Of a DNA stretch of 64,000 nt, positions 1 through 11,050 are shown one piece after another. The first letter of the stretch is position 1. Each line of letters begins with the position of its first letter. Below the pieces are notes generated by a model, which saw only the letters and a list, made by a program, of their open reading frames with translations, was not told where the DNA came from and did not search any database. Position numbers and translations under genes: made by a program. Source of the stretch: Lota lota (taxonomy: Eukaryota > Chordata > Actinopteri > Gadiformes > Lotidae); NCBI GenBank assembly GCA_026745465.1, contig JACYXH010000088.1, positions 383,001-447,000 of the forward strand, written 5' to 3'.

Positions 1-272
1 CCGCTTACACTCATATGACATCAAAGGCCGTTTTATCCCCTGGATTTGACTGATATAAAAATCTCCTTGGGAATACTGGCTCTGTTGGAACTACGAGTTA
101 TGTTCCTACAACAGGATATTCGTGTGACTGGAAAATTAGCGTGCAGTTTGTGGTCATCTGACTTTTAGTTATATTTGTCTTAAATTCCATGATTCCAGCT
201 TGCGCTCTATGAAGATGATGCTCTTTTGTATTTCACAGATATTCCAGTATGGTACTACAATGTACTTCCTTA

Positions 273-380
273 GCAGGTAGGGTTTATCTTGCTCAAGGAT
301 GCCTACGGTTAGACTACAGACATTGGGATTCAAACCCAGAGCGTTTCCGAGTTCAACACACATCCACTAGACACCCCGCC
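273..380 (-). mobile_element. tRNA-derived SINE, partial
   Basis: Read on the minus strand this copy has a degraded tRNA-like head, a B-box-like GTTTGAATCCCAATG, then a body ending GGCATCCTTGAGCAAGAT. The same layout recurs in at least eight other places in the window. Confidence 0.7.
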
Positions 381-1547
381 GGATATTGCAAATTCATATT
401 GCAAATCCCACACTGAGAAATTGTGGATAGCAGACTACAATGTCATTCGATGGACACTTTAAATTGAAAGCTCCTTCCAATACCATGAGTTTATTCATTC
501 ACCTAATGGGTGGTCCCACAAAGAAGACACTCTATTGTATTACACTGGTAAGCAGAGGATTTTTTATTTATTTTCTCTTGCTTCTCGTGCCTCTCCAGCA
601 TCGTACACTACCTAAGTGGTTTAAGGAAGACTTTCAGGTACTTTGAAAGGTTATTTAGACTTCAGTTTGCATTGATGCTGGTGTTTTGCTTTCATTACCA
701 ACAATATGTCCACCCACCAGATCTAAAAGAGAGACATTCTTGGCCCAGGCACTGACCTTCACACAACGGAGAGAGGCCTCTTGTGACCATGTGACCAATA
801 GGATGGACACATATGGCCTTCATCTTAAGGGCCACACGTCTCGCTGTACTGATTCACACATACACACATGCACACATTCTCACTCTCACACACATGCATA
901 AGCTTAAAGACACAAGGCATGCACCCACTCACACACACACACACACACACAACCACCCACCCACATACACACACACAAGTACACACACACGAGAGGAAAA
1001 ACGGGACAAATCTGACGTTGGCAACAGCTGTGTCCTTATGACAACTGCTAAGAGATGAAAAACTAATAAAAGACTGAGGGGGCAATCTAAGGGTTTATGG
1101 GATGTATGATTCTAGTGAGTCACAATATGAACAACTGCCAGCAACAGTTTACTGCTATGTAGCAGAACTGAAACAAAAACAGATTTATGTTAAACATCAC
1201 ACTAAATCCATAAAAGCCATCCCACTGAATCCATAAAAAAAAGCTATGCTGCTGGTGACACGTGAGAGCAGCTCAGACTCGCTGAAACACAGCTGTGTTC
1301 ATATTTCAATATCATTTCAAAGCGTTTCAAACCTCCAAACCTTACAATGAATTACAACGACAAGGCAATGCACTGCTGAAACATGTGTCGCAACATAGCA
1401 CAGCAAACTGAAGTTTAACTAAATAAACTTTCCATTTGTAATGCAGTATTTATGGGGTTTGTACATACCCTGTTCTTCTGCAACCGAAAGCAGTCCATGG
1501 TCCTAGAACCTACTAGATCCTAGAGCCATTAAATCATCACTGCACAA

Positions 1548-1550
<3 letters not shown>

Positions 1551-1589
<39 letters not shown>

Positions 1590-1594
1590 TGTGT
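1551..1594. repeat. (TG)n microsatellite
   Basis: TG run of about 17 units followed by a CGCGTGTG variant. Confidence 0.97.
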
Positions 1595-1880
1595 CTATGT
1601 GTGCGCTTAGCTGAGTAAGCATATATTACACCACCACATCCTGTACACACAAAACACAGACACACACGCTTACACACACAGACCCACACACAAATAGTAA
1701 TCCTTTGACTAGTCTGAAGGAGTAGAGCGTAGTGAAGCAGGCGTCCTGAATGCGTTCTGCTAGTTCAGCGCGATTAGCTTAGCAAGGAAGTGAACTGATC
1801 TATTGTGGTTCTTCCTCGTGGAGACTCTGCCGTCATGGAACAGAAAGGAAAACTTTGAGCAGACGGTGGGAAGAGACTGG

Positions 1881-1905
1881 GTGTGTGTGTGTGTGTGTGT
1901 GTGTG
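1881..1905. repeat. (GT)n microsatellite
   Basis: About 12 GT units, followed by GCGTGC. Confidence 0.95.
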
Positions 1906-2139
1906 CGTGCACTTGGTGTGCATTCATGTGGTTCCATGCTGGAACTTAGGGCAGCTGTTGCCACACCGTTCGCCCTACCCGCCCCCCTCCCCAAATACAC
2001 GTGTGGAGTTGTTTCCATGGAAACAGCAATCTCTCTCTCCCTCTCTCCTTCTGTCAGCCTAAGAGATCACCAGTCAGTTTAAGAGATCAGAGGGCACAAA
2101 TGTCTCTCTAAGATCCCCCTATTGAGCCCGTACTCACAT

Positions 2140-2141
<2 letters not shown>

Positions 2142-2190
<49 letters not shown>
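2142..2190. repeat. (AC)n microsatellite
   Basis: About 24 uninterrupted AC units, followed by GACAGACA. Confidence 0.98.
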
Positions 2191-2194
<4 letters not shown>

Positions 2195-2446
2195 GACACA
2201 GACCCTCAGAGTCAGAAAGCCTCAAATGTCACAGGGAAGGAAGGTAACCAAGGAGGAGGTTAGCGTGTGTTTAGTGTTCCAGTTAGCTGGCTCAGTTACA
2301 ATATAGATATGGTAGGAGAAGAACACTAAGATGGAAAGGACGGGTTGAAACCCAGTGACCCGCAAACACACAAAAACAATAAACAACGGTTCAGCGTAAG
2401 AGGGATAGAATGTACAGAGTGCAAATGCACACCTATGCAAAGAAGT

Positions 2447-2474
2447 GTGTTTGTGTGTGTGTGTGTGTTTGTGT
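2447..2474. repeat. Imperfect (TG)n tract
   Basis: Interrupted TG run with TTTG variants. The TG-rich texture continues to 2628. Confidence 0.9.
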
Positions 2475-2623
2475 GTACGTGTTTACCTGTCCCTGTGTGT
2501 CTCTATGTGGATTTACCTTTGCATTCGGTATGTATGTTTACCTGTGCATGTGTGTGTATTTACTGTGTCTTTTACTGTGTCTGCGACTGTCTGCATGTAT
2601 GTGCATATGTGCATGTGTGTCCT

Positions 2624-2628
<5 letters not shown>

Positions 2629-2666
<38 letters not shown>
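2629..2666. repeat. (GT)19 abutting the inpp4b splice donor
   Basis: On the inpp4b strand this is (CA)19, beginning about eight bases into the intron after GAG|GTAAGG. Confidence 0.98.
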
Positions 2667-2669
<3 letters not shown>

Positions 2670-2674
2670 CTTAC

Positions 2675-2793
2675 CTCCACGGTCTCTGTGGAGGTCTGGC
2701 TGACAAGGGACTGCTCACGGGGGTCCACCACTGCCACGTGCACCACCGCGCTGGGCTTCCTGTTGCTGCCAGACATCACCAGATCACGACAAG
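2675..2793 (-). CDS. inpp4b: inpp4b coding exon, start of C2 domain
   Basis: Internal exon of the PI(3,4)P2 4-phosphatase INPP4B, which removes the 4-phosphate from PtdIns(3,4)P2 and so damps PI3K/Akt signalling. It has a pyrimidine-rich acceptor ending CCGTAG and a donor GAG|GTAAGG. Two leading bases are followed by 39 codons. The peptide starts CRDLV, continues NRKPSAVVHVAVV, and ends PREQSLVSQTSTETVE. From memory, human INPP4B has CKDLV, then RK, then PVEQSL and STEIVE at the same spacing; INPP4A lacks the EQSL motif, so type II is favoured. This is the first part of the lipid-binding C2 domain. The exon ends in phase 0, where the family continues with a G-T-x-x-P segment; I do not see that next exon, so it should lie beyond the left edge. 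A (CA)19 repeat in the transcript begins a few bases past the donor. Confidence 0.93.
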
Positions 2794-3186
2794 CTACGGA
2801 GGGGGAGAGGGGAGCTGGTCAAACGCATATACAGCAGAGAGCAGAGGGTACAATCAGAGAAGGATGGAGGTAGATGGGGGAGGGAATCTTCCTTGTATCA
2901 CTACTGGCCTAAAAGCAGTCTAAAATGTCCACTGAGGGGTTAAATCATGTATACAAATATATGCTAAAGAAGTTAATACAAAACTATGATGTAATCCTGA
3001 AGCCTATATTCGTATACATGATTTAAACATAGACTGCTTTAAGCATGCACTTGTTTGTTGTGTTGTACTTGTATGTTGTCTGTCTCACATGTCTTGAATG
3101 CACTGTAACCTTGTACAAGGCAAATTAAGTTCCTGAAAGAAAAATTAAGATATTTGAATTGAATTAAGAACCAGGAAGGGCTTAGG

Positions 3187-3294
3187 ACATGTTAATCCAA
3201 GAACACCTACAGGTAGGGTTCAGAGAATGGGGATTGAACCCAGTGTCCAACAGCTGAGAGTCGATCACTGTAGCCACTAAACTGTCCTGCCCCC
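3187..3294 (-). mobile_element. tRNA-derived SINE, partial
   Basis: Minus-strand reading has GGCAGGACAGTTTAGTGGCT (A-box head) and GGTTCAATCCCCATT (B box). The plus strand ends ACTAAACTGTCCTGCCCCC. Confidence 0.75.
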
Positions 3295-4140
3295 AGTTTT
3301 GTTCTGCTCACAAGACATCTGACTAGAATATAGGCACATAGACAATTTGTACATATGCTGACCAAAAACCCATCAGAATGAGTCACTGAGCCACCATGGT
3401 GATTTAGCCAATATTACTATCATGTATTTGGCTACTCCCTATACATCCTAGGAAATGTACATAGTATATTACATCATATACGTCAGTTTTTCCTGAAACA
3501 TCTTTGTTGAAGTAAAGCAAAGCACGGGACTTGAATGTCATTCCTTACAAAGGTGTGAACATCAAAGATGCCTGTATCACGCATTAGCTTCAAAGAGCCA
3601 ATACTCAAGAGCACGTCAAGGAATCTAAGGTAAAATGTGAGATGACCCACAAAATAATAGAGGTCTATGAACTAACCTTTTCTCACAGTCAAAATAAAGG
3701 CAGTCAAAGCAGTGTGAACATTTTTACCTTGAATACCTAGTTATAATGACGTGCATGTGGTCGATTTTGCTGTGTGTCCAAGAGACTGCGATTTATGAGG
3801 TTTTTAATTTGTACTAGCAGTCACCGGATCCTGTTATCGCTCATAGGGCAGGAAAGCACATTTGCTTCCCACAATTCCTCAGAGGAAACCAACATTTCCT
3901 GTCTATGGACAGGCACACCCTAAACGGACTGGCCAAGATATCTTATCATAAAGACTAGAACAATTATCATGATATTAGACCTTTCTTTTTAGGTTTGAGG
4001 CAGGCCTTAATTCTTAGGAAAATAAGGAAAATAAGATTAGCCAAATTAAAATATAACACAATATTATTTATTTAATGTTTGAATGCATATTTCAATAAAT
4101 ATATAAAATATACACTTTTTATGTCTAAGCAATTATAACT

Positions 4141-4810
4141 AGTGATGAGCCTGAATTTCCCAAAATCGGACATTCGTTCGTAAGGTAGGTGCTCAAATCT
4201 CAGTTGTGTCCATAGAAACAAGATATTGCGGCAAGTGGAGGGGTTTTAGAAGGGTTTTAATAACAAACGTATTTAGCAGCTTTTTCAACGTTTGAACGAG
4301 GCAAAGATACCAAAAGTCCTACCTATTAATAACAATGGGTTGGGAATGTAATAAACATAACTAGAACAGGTAGTGATGTTTTTCCTTTTATGGTTGATCC
4401 GTCACCCACAATAGCACTTTTGCAATTTCTCTTAGGGTGAATAGCGCTAGTCTATTTTCCTTTTTTTTTTCATAACAACTTTGCACAATGTTCAAATACA
4501 CCTATTTGATTTGTGATAATTGAAAGTAAGCGTACTCTCATACTATGTAAACCGTGGGTCTTCTGAAACTTTAAGGCTACATTGAAGACCTGCAGTAACC
4601 GAGTCGGACTCGGACCGATAATAACACTGTAGATATTAAAAGGCAAAAATGATCAGTTGATAAAAACCGGATTCTGCAGCATTAGTTTCCCCCCGGCTCC
4701 GATTCAGGCAGGGAAAGATACACTGTGTGAATTGATTTTATTGAAATATTCGTTAGGAAAGCCGAACAAATTTCCAAAGCTTGAAATTCTGTATTCGAGC
4801 CAGCCCTAAT
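4141..4810. mobile_element. Possible degraded terminal-inverted-repeat element
   Basis: The left end (AGTGATGAGCCTGAATTTCC) and the reverse complement of the right end (TTAGGGCTGGCTCGAATACA) share a similar short-TIR style, and ATTCG-type words recur near both. No coding remnant is visible. Divergence makes the ends and class uncertain. Confidence 0.3.
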
Positions 4811-5219
4811 AATAACAAATACAAACACCAATGCAAAGCTTGGATAATGTTTGTAGTGTAATAGTTCAAAATACAGTCCAAAAATACTTTTTCCTCCTGC
4901 CCAGCAGGATGAAATTGATCCATTAATCATGGACAATATGGTGGCTGCATTTTCCTTTTTCAACCATCTCTATACTGCTCTATACTAGATCCTAAAAACA
5001 CCATATCTGAGATAAATAAATGCTCAGTGGAGAAGCAGTGTTGGATGAAATGGTGACTGGAAAAGTGTGGCGTGTGTGACTAAATAATGACATGATGTGA
5101 CTAATTGAATTGCACTACACATTCAACAGAGCATGTATCAAGCCTAGTTCAATGCTTGCACCGGCCCCTCTTTAAGAAAGTCACAACCAGAGGAATATTG
5201 GTGTAGAGAGGCATACAAC

Positions 5220-5450
5220 CTAACTCCACCAGATTTTTATATTGTACTTATTGTTTATCTGATGGTTATGTGGTTACTGCTGGCTGTACAACTAATTGCA
5301 TCTCGGGGATAATAAAGATATCCTTGATCCTTGGCAGTAACAAAGACATACACACGTTGCAGTATTTTCTTTGTTATTGTATCTGATAAATTGCATCTTA
5401 CAAAATGTTGTGCTCAAATTTCCCATCGGGGATTAATAAAGAACATCTTA
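5220..5450 (+). mobile_element. LINE-type 3' tail fragments
   Basis: Two nearby segments read like LINE tails ending in 'CGGGGATAATAAAGATATC' and 'CGGGGATTAATAAAG', a common ending of fish LINE 3' UTRs. A third, weaker tail (GGGACAATAAAATATTGAC) lies at about 11410-11435. No reverse transcriptase remains here. Confidence 0.4.
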
Positions 5451-6445
5451 TCTGAATGGAATAAGCTAAAACAAAACACTATGAGGTCCAAAGTGTCAAA
5501 TAAATACATTTAACATGCACCAGAAAGCAGTGTTAGGTACCAATCCCCCAAATCAGAGGGCTGTATCTTTAGAACACTACAGGGTCTGCAAAACCAATAA
5601 TAAACCAACTCCTCAATCCAGCGTGCATGGCATTTACATTTTAATTTTGCCTTCAATTGTACAGCCTCTGCATTAAAGAAAGGATTAACAAGCTGATGAA
5701 AATAGTGGTAAAACAGAAAATGTATAGGTAACAAGTGCGTGGATGGTAGTTGCAGATGAAAGACTGTGAGTGCGTAGTTTCAGGTAAAGAACTCAGTATG
5801 TGTGTGTGTTTGTGTACTTTCCTCTGTAGTCACGTATGCACATGTATGTCATGTATGTGACACAGCAAATGGATGCAAAAAGAGCATATCGATGATTGCT
5901 GTAAACACAAGGCAGAGTAAAGATGTTGATGGCAGCATGGAAGGCTTTGAGGGTGGCCTCTGATTCCTTTCAGATCCGCTGGCATCAAAGAATGACTACA
6001 AGAAAGAGCAGCTCTGAAACATGCATTTAGAGACAGCACACACACACACAGACAGCCGTGCCTGTTATCCATCTCTCTTGGCTATGAATGGTGTGTCCAC
6101 ATATTTCCCTTTAAGATCATTAGGTCAGTTATTTGGTTTTCAAAGGGACCTCCGAGGTGTATAATGGTTGCACAAAGGCTGCAGCAGAGGTGTGAATTCA
6201 GACAGAGGCAGGACACATCTAAGCAATGCTAACGCCGGTTTGATTTAGCTTTTTTTCCACACACTTGAATACAATTGATGGAAAACCATTAAAAAAAACC
6301 AATATTCTTAACAACCACAAGCTGCATCCTGCCCACAAACTCATACACATACACACGCGCTTGTTGTTTCTCCGTGTGAAGAGGAGTGACAGTGAAAGAA
6401 ACCTCCCTGAGGAAGGTATCTTTGGACAGGGCCAGACCAGTTTGA

Positions 6446-6677
6446 TCACCCTGAGAAAGGTGAACCATCCATGCAGTAATTGAACCAGAACAGGCCGTGC
6501 ATTTCATCCTCGCTACCCTGCGCCATGTTGGGTTGGTTCTCAGGGTGGACGAGGGAGGGGGGCATGAGAGTGTAGGGGACCACACTGAGGTCAGAGCTAT
6601 TGCTCTGACCACCACCCAGGCACGTTGGGTGGTGGCTGACAGACGGCATGACATGAAGGACGGGCCGATAGAGTCCC
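6446..6677 (-). other. Unassigned open frame with exon-like codon use
   Basis: After a weak acceptor (TTTCTCTAG at 6678) the minus strand is open to a TGA at 6446. The frame includes MPSVSHHPTCLGG, LSVVPYTLMPPSLVHPENQP and EDEMHGLFWFNYCMDGS. Third positions are rich in C and G. I recognise no family. It cannot sit between the two flanking inpp4b exons because it ends in a stop. It could be an alternative terminal exon, an unrelated gene fragment, or chance. The DNA also contains two strong hairpins, which argues for a non-coding reason for its composition. Confidence 0.2.
6589..6635. repeat. Two back-to-back perfect inverted repeats
   Basis: First hairpin: 9-bp arms GGTCAGAGC/GCTCTGACC, 4-nt loop (6589-6610). 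Second: 10-bp arms CCACCACCCA/TGGGTGGTGG, 7-nt loop (6609-6635). Confidence 0.9.
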
Positions 6678-6752
6678 CTAGAGAAACATTCTGACTTCAG
6701 AGCAAAGCATGATGGACTGGAGTTATAATTGAAAAGAAAAAGAAAAAGAAAG

Positions 6753-6869
<117 letters not shown>

Positions 6870-7749
6870 TGCTAGATGAATTAGACAGATTTAAGATTAT
6901 GGCAGTAAATATCTGGGGACTAAAAGAGCGGGAAATGGGCATTAAGAAAAGTGACACACCAAAGAATAATTTGCCAAATCTGTATATTTAGAGTTTTTTT
7001 GGTGATCATTTAGTGCTGAATTGTATGCCTTAGCTTAGGCACAAATTACTTCCTCAATAGGGTGACTTGCCATTTCAGGCAATGAACTTAATGACCAAGT
7101 TATGCCAAGTATGATCCCTGGGAACAATTTAACACCGGCTGTAATAATGTTTGCTGATCCTCGGTGGCGTCAATTACTACGACTATTTATTTTGTGTGAT
7201 TGGAATATATTCTGCTCTTTCAAGATGCACTTACTGGAAAATTGTTTTAATGCAATCGGCCGTGACAACTTCCCAATTAATCAGAAAAACAGTTTAATTG
7301 AAAGGAGACCCGGGGAGTTGCCACAGGGCAGAAATATCCGCTTGTCTCCGGAAGATGTGTGTTCATAGTGGATAATTATTCCAACACCTCAATTAATTTG
7401 ACACTATTATTTGCCCATGCCACAATTTTTAAACACCTGTTTGCTACTTCAACTAATTACGCTGCATTCTTCTCTCATTCCTTCCTGTCCACATTTTTTG
7501 TGAGACGATGCAGAAAAACGGAAACAAAAAACTTCATAATAATGAAGTTCGACCCTTGCTTTTTAATAATACTGCTCATAGTGATACGCAACAAAGATAA
7601 TGTTTTCATATTTCATATGGTCAAGCTTGAAAACATCATAATATCCTTGACGACTGTTACCATGGTTGCGGTGATCATGACGCTCAGTTTATTTGTCTCC
7701 AATCTAACACGTGTGAATATTTAAATTTACAGTACAGAGCAAAAAGCTC

Positions 7750-7751
<2 letters not shown>

Positions 7752-7796
<45 letters not shown>
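7752..7796. repeat. (TG)n microsatellite
   Basis: About 22 TG units. Confidence 0.98.
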
Positions 7797-7799
<3 letters not shown>

Positions 7800-8271
7800 T
7801 GTATGCCTGTGTGCGTGCGCAAATAAACATATTTAATTGAGTGGGTTTTCATGGCTGCTACAAAAGTGTACATATTAATATTAATGTCCTATAAGTATTT
7901 TCATCCTCTGTACTATATTATCCCGTTAAAGAAGTGGCGCCAACTTATCGTATCGCTAACTCCACTGAAACAACCACTTGCTATATATCCATTGTGTGAT
8001 AGTGTGTGATGGTGTGTGGTAGCGTGCACCCACTATCACAAAATACCTTCAGATGAGAGTTTTGTGGACCAAATAATTGTCTGCCATTCAGCCACCCCCT
8101 CTTAAGGCCTCTCACTGACACCCTCTCACTCACTCCCTCCCCTTTCCCGCCACCCAGTGCCGCTTGGAGGGCTGTGTCTTTCCTAGCGAGGGCCTCAAGG
8201 GCCCCTCTTCCAGTCTGTCGCATCCTCCCGTCGTACAGCAGATTGATCAGAGAACCCGTACACTGGCAGGT

Positions 8272-8303
8272 GGGGCTTCGGGGGTTTGGGGCTTCGGGGG
8301 TTT
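8272..8303 (+). repeat. 16-bp G-rich tandem duplication
   Basis: Two exact copies of GGGGCTTCGGGGGTTT followed by GGG. This supplies five G-runs on one strand, enough for a G-quadruplex. Confidence 0.9.
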
Positions 8304-9113
8304 GGGCCGACCGGAAATCGTCAACACAATGTCTTTGAAGTGAGCCAGAGGGGAAGCCTTTTGTTTAATGCCCTTGTTTTGTCCGTCACGTGTATTTTAT
8401 TCACGCCAATGTCAAAGTCATACTGAGCCATCACATTCTCTGCCACTCAGTTTGTTTGGATTTAGTCAATGTTTATTTATATAATTATTCTATTCCAGTG
8501 AGTAATGAATGCTTCCCAGGAAGATTTTTTTGTTTGTTTTACTGTAAGCCTGCATGAATTGAGGTAAGTAATTATAGGTGACGTTTTAATTAATAATAAT
8601 AAAATAACAATAAAAGCTTAGCACACAAATAGTAACGGCTATCATTAAAAATTATCACAGCTTTTCAACCTAAGCTGCTATGGTAATACCCTATAAACAT
8701 TTGTTACTACATATGTGATAACACAACCAAGAAACTAGAATTAAAATGCTGACTCTAATTGTGCAACATTGATCAGAAACAAAGTTTATGCAGCCTTCAC
8801 TCTTTCAATGGTGTCATAAGGAATAATTTTTTCATATTTAACCCTAGACATGATAATACATTATCTACATGGTCTACAATTGGTGATCAATTGGGCACAT
8901 AGTAAGTTGGACTTGTTTGGCCCAAAACTAGTTTGAACCAAAATGGCTACCAACTCAGGTTCCCATTATTGTTCCCCATTGATGTGTGCAACACTTCTCT
9001 ACACTTACATTTCTTCAAGCTGATGTCCTCATTCAGGGATGTAATAAAAAGTCAGTCAAAATCATAGTGACAATTATACAAAATAATAAATATTAAACAT
9101 GACGGACACTTAC

Positions 9114-9158
9114 CGATGTTGAACTCCACACGTGGGAACTTGGGACTGAACAGCACTC
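9114..9158 (-). CDS. inpp4b: inpp4b coding exon, 45 nt, just before the C2 domain
   Basis: A 45-nt exon with acceptor TCTATGAAG and donor ATCG|GTAAGT. It reads GA, then 14 codons (VLFSPKFPRVEFNI), then G. The trailing G joins the CT that opens the 2793-2675 exon to make an Ala codon, giving ...RVEFNI-A-CRDLV. This matches the family pattern in which a short LEFxLA-like strand leads into C(K/R)DLV. Its leading GA joins the single G left by the start exon at 20518 to make Gly. Both junction phases fit, which is the main support for so short an exon. The intron to the next exon is about 6.3 kb. Pyrimidines upstream of the acceptor come from CT-rich DNA and a nearby (ACAG)n tract on the plus strand. 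Confidence 0.85.
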
Positions 9159-9207
9159 CTTCATAGACACAGATAGAAATGGATGAGAGAGAGAGTGGTG
9201 GTGGGCG

Positions 9208-9208
9208 C

Positions 9209-9254
<46 letters not shown>
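9208..9254. repeat. (ACAG)n tetranucleotide repeat
   Basis: About 11 units of CAGA, then GAGAGAG. It lies about 50 bp from the acceptor of the 9158-9114 exon. Confidence 0.97.
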
Positions 9255-9255
<1 letters not shown>

Positions 9256-10769
9256 GAGAGATAGAGGGAACAGGGGGAAGAGCACAGACAATGTTAAAAA
9301 TAATAACAAATTCCCCGGCTATAATTTGATTTGACATTTGATGTAACCCTTCATATTTTAAAAAGACGGTTAAAAAAGGTCAAGCTATGGCACAGAGTAT
9401 GCAGACGAGAGGTGTGTTTCAATCAGGACATCAATTCTGTGGAGATAGCATCTTAATAGCACTAGGTGTGCGTCAGAGGGCTCCCAAAACGCCACGGTGA
9501 TTGATGGAGCTGCTTCACTTTAGATTATGCAAATATCCAGCAGCCAGACCTTTTTGTCCGACTGCACCGAGTGTCAGAACAAGAGTTGGTATGTATCCAT
9601 CGCTTCTACCCCCTAGCGCTTACGCTTTGGCGATTAGTCGAGAACTGTCTCTCGTTTGCCGCATTCCATCATAACGCCATCCCTCCCTCATTACCATACA
9701 CCACAGGCGTGGAGCATATATATATTACACACACAAACACACACGTATAAGTTCCATGCAGATGAAAAACACTTAACCACACACAGCCACCTGCACAGAG
9801 AGCGGCCCTACACCTGGCGTTGGTCACTTATCTCTGTCTCTGTCAGCCGGGGCACTGGCTGTACACAATCAGTCTCTACAAGGCTCATCAGCCTCCCTAA
9901 TGGGCCATGGATGCTGGATGGTCGCTGGCGTATGGTGTCTTCTCGTGGCATTAGGTATACGTGTCACTTAAAACCCCCACGATCCTTCATAGGGATCCTT
10001 TATAGGGATGAGGATGCAGTGATGTTGAATATGTTAGTGGTGAGGTCTCACTGGTTTTGCTTAAGCTTTTCTAAGAAAGAAAAGGTCACACACAGGATTT
10101 ATTTAAAGCTCCAACTGCCAAATGCTTTGTCAGTTGGGTTGAACTTTCCGATTAGGGCAGAAAAATAACGATCAAAGGACAATCTGTCTGCTTCTAACAT
10201 CTGTTTATTTCGGATTAAATACAATACACCACAGAGATCCCCAGACATCATAATGTATTTAAATGATCAATGACCCCAGAAAGGTTTTTCTTTCTTTCCA
10301 AGCCGTTACTTTTTACTAATGAAAATACAGATTGTTGGCATCAAAAATATTTCCCTCTCTCCTGGTCACTAAGGTAAAAACCCTGCTAGGGTTTGTCTGT
10401 GAATGGTAGTTTCCTTGCTAGTTGAGTGTGCTAGGCTGGATATCAGTGTACTGCATTAATCTAGTGAAGTCAAAATACAAGTATGGATGAGAGTCTGCAT
10501 CTGCGGGTCCTGCCTGGTTCAGGTCCTATCTTGTTATATGTCTGAGTAAACGCGTGATCACAGCAGTCTTACAGATAAAATGTACTGGGCAAGTAAAGAG
10601 AGACTAGCTAGATCTGAATGTGGATAGGCACTCGTAAATATGTTGAAATTCCCCTTTTATTGAGTCTGTTTGAACTTTTACTTGTTGATTTGCTAGTTGG
10701 GCAGCTTCCGTTAGTAATACAGAAACAAGCCTCAAAACATGAAGGTTAGAGGAAAGATTATCCGTGTGA

Positions 10770-11050
10770 GCCTCTATGATGCATGTCTTTAGAACATCAG
10801 GCTCTATGATGCATATCTTTTACCTCTTCCAAGTGAGAGAACATCAGGCTCTATGATGCCTCCTACCTCTACCAAGTGAGAGAACATCAGGCTCTATGAT
10901 GTCTCCTACCTCTACCAAGTGAGAGAACATCAGGCTCTATGATGCTTCCTACCTCTACCAAGTGAGAGAACATCATGCTCTATGATGTCTCCTACCTCTA
11001 CCAAGTGAGAGAACATCAGGCTCTATGATGTCTCCTACCTCTACCAAGTG
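10770..11050. repeat. 43-bp minisatellite
   Basis: The phrase GCTCTATGATG recurs at 10801, 10848, 10891, 10934, 10977 and 11020, so the spacing is exactly 43 bp after one 47-bp unit. Each unit continues CCTACCTCTACCAAGTGAGA and carries AGAACATCAGG. A further partial unit precedes 10801. Confidence 0.97.

Larger units (their letters stand above)
1..2674. other. inpp4b intron: CA tracts and a SINE, no exon seen
   Basis: This should be the intron after the first C2 exon. It contains a SINE at 273-380, a CA-rich stretch at 853-990, and five TG/CA tracts. I searched the minus strand for the next C2 exon (family segment beginning G-T-x-x-P) and did not find it. Confidence 0.6.

Noticed and set aside
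2345..2923. 192-codon plus-strand open frame
   Set aside because: Mostly TG-repeat translation (Cys/Val) plus the antisense of the inpp4b C2 exon.
9208..9254. Possible CRISPR-like regular array
   Set aside because: Plain tetranucleotide microsatellite without spacers; the 43-bp minisatellite also has no unique spacers, and this is eukaryotic DNA.
9656..10168. 170-codon plus-strand open frame
   Set aside because: Starts at TTG, has no recognised motif, and one or two chance frames of this length are expected in 64 kb on six frames.
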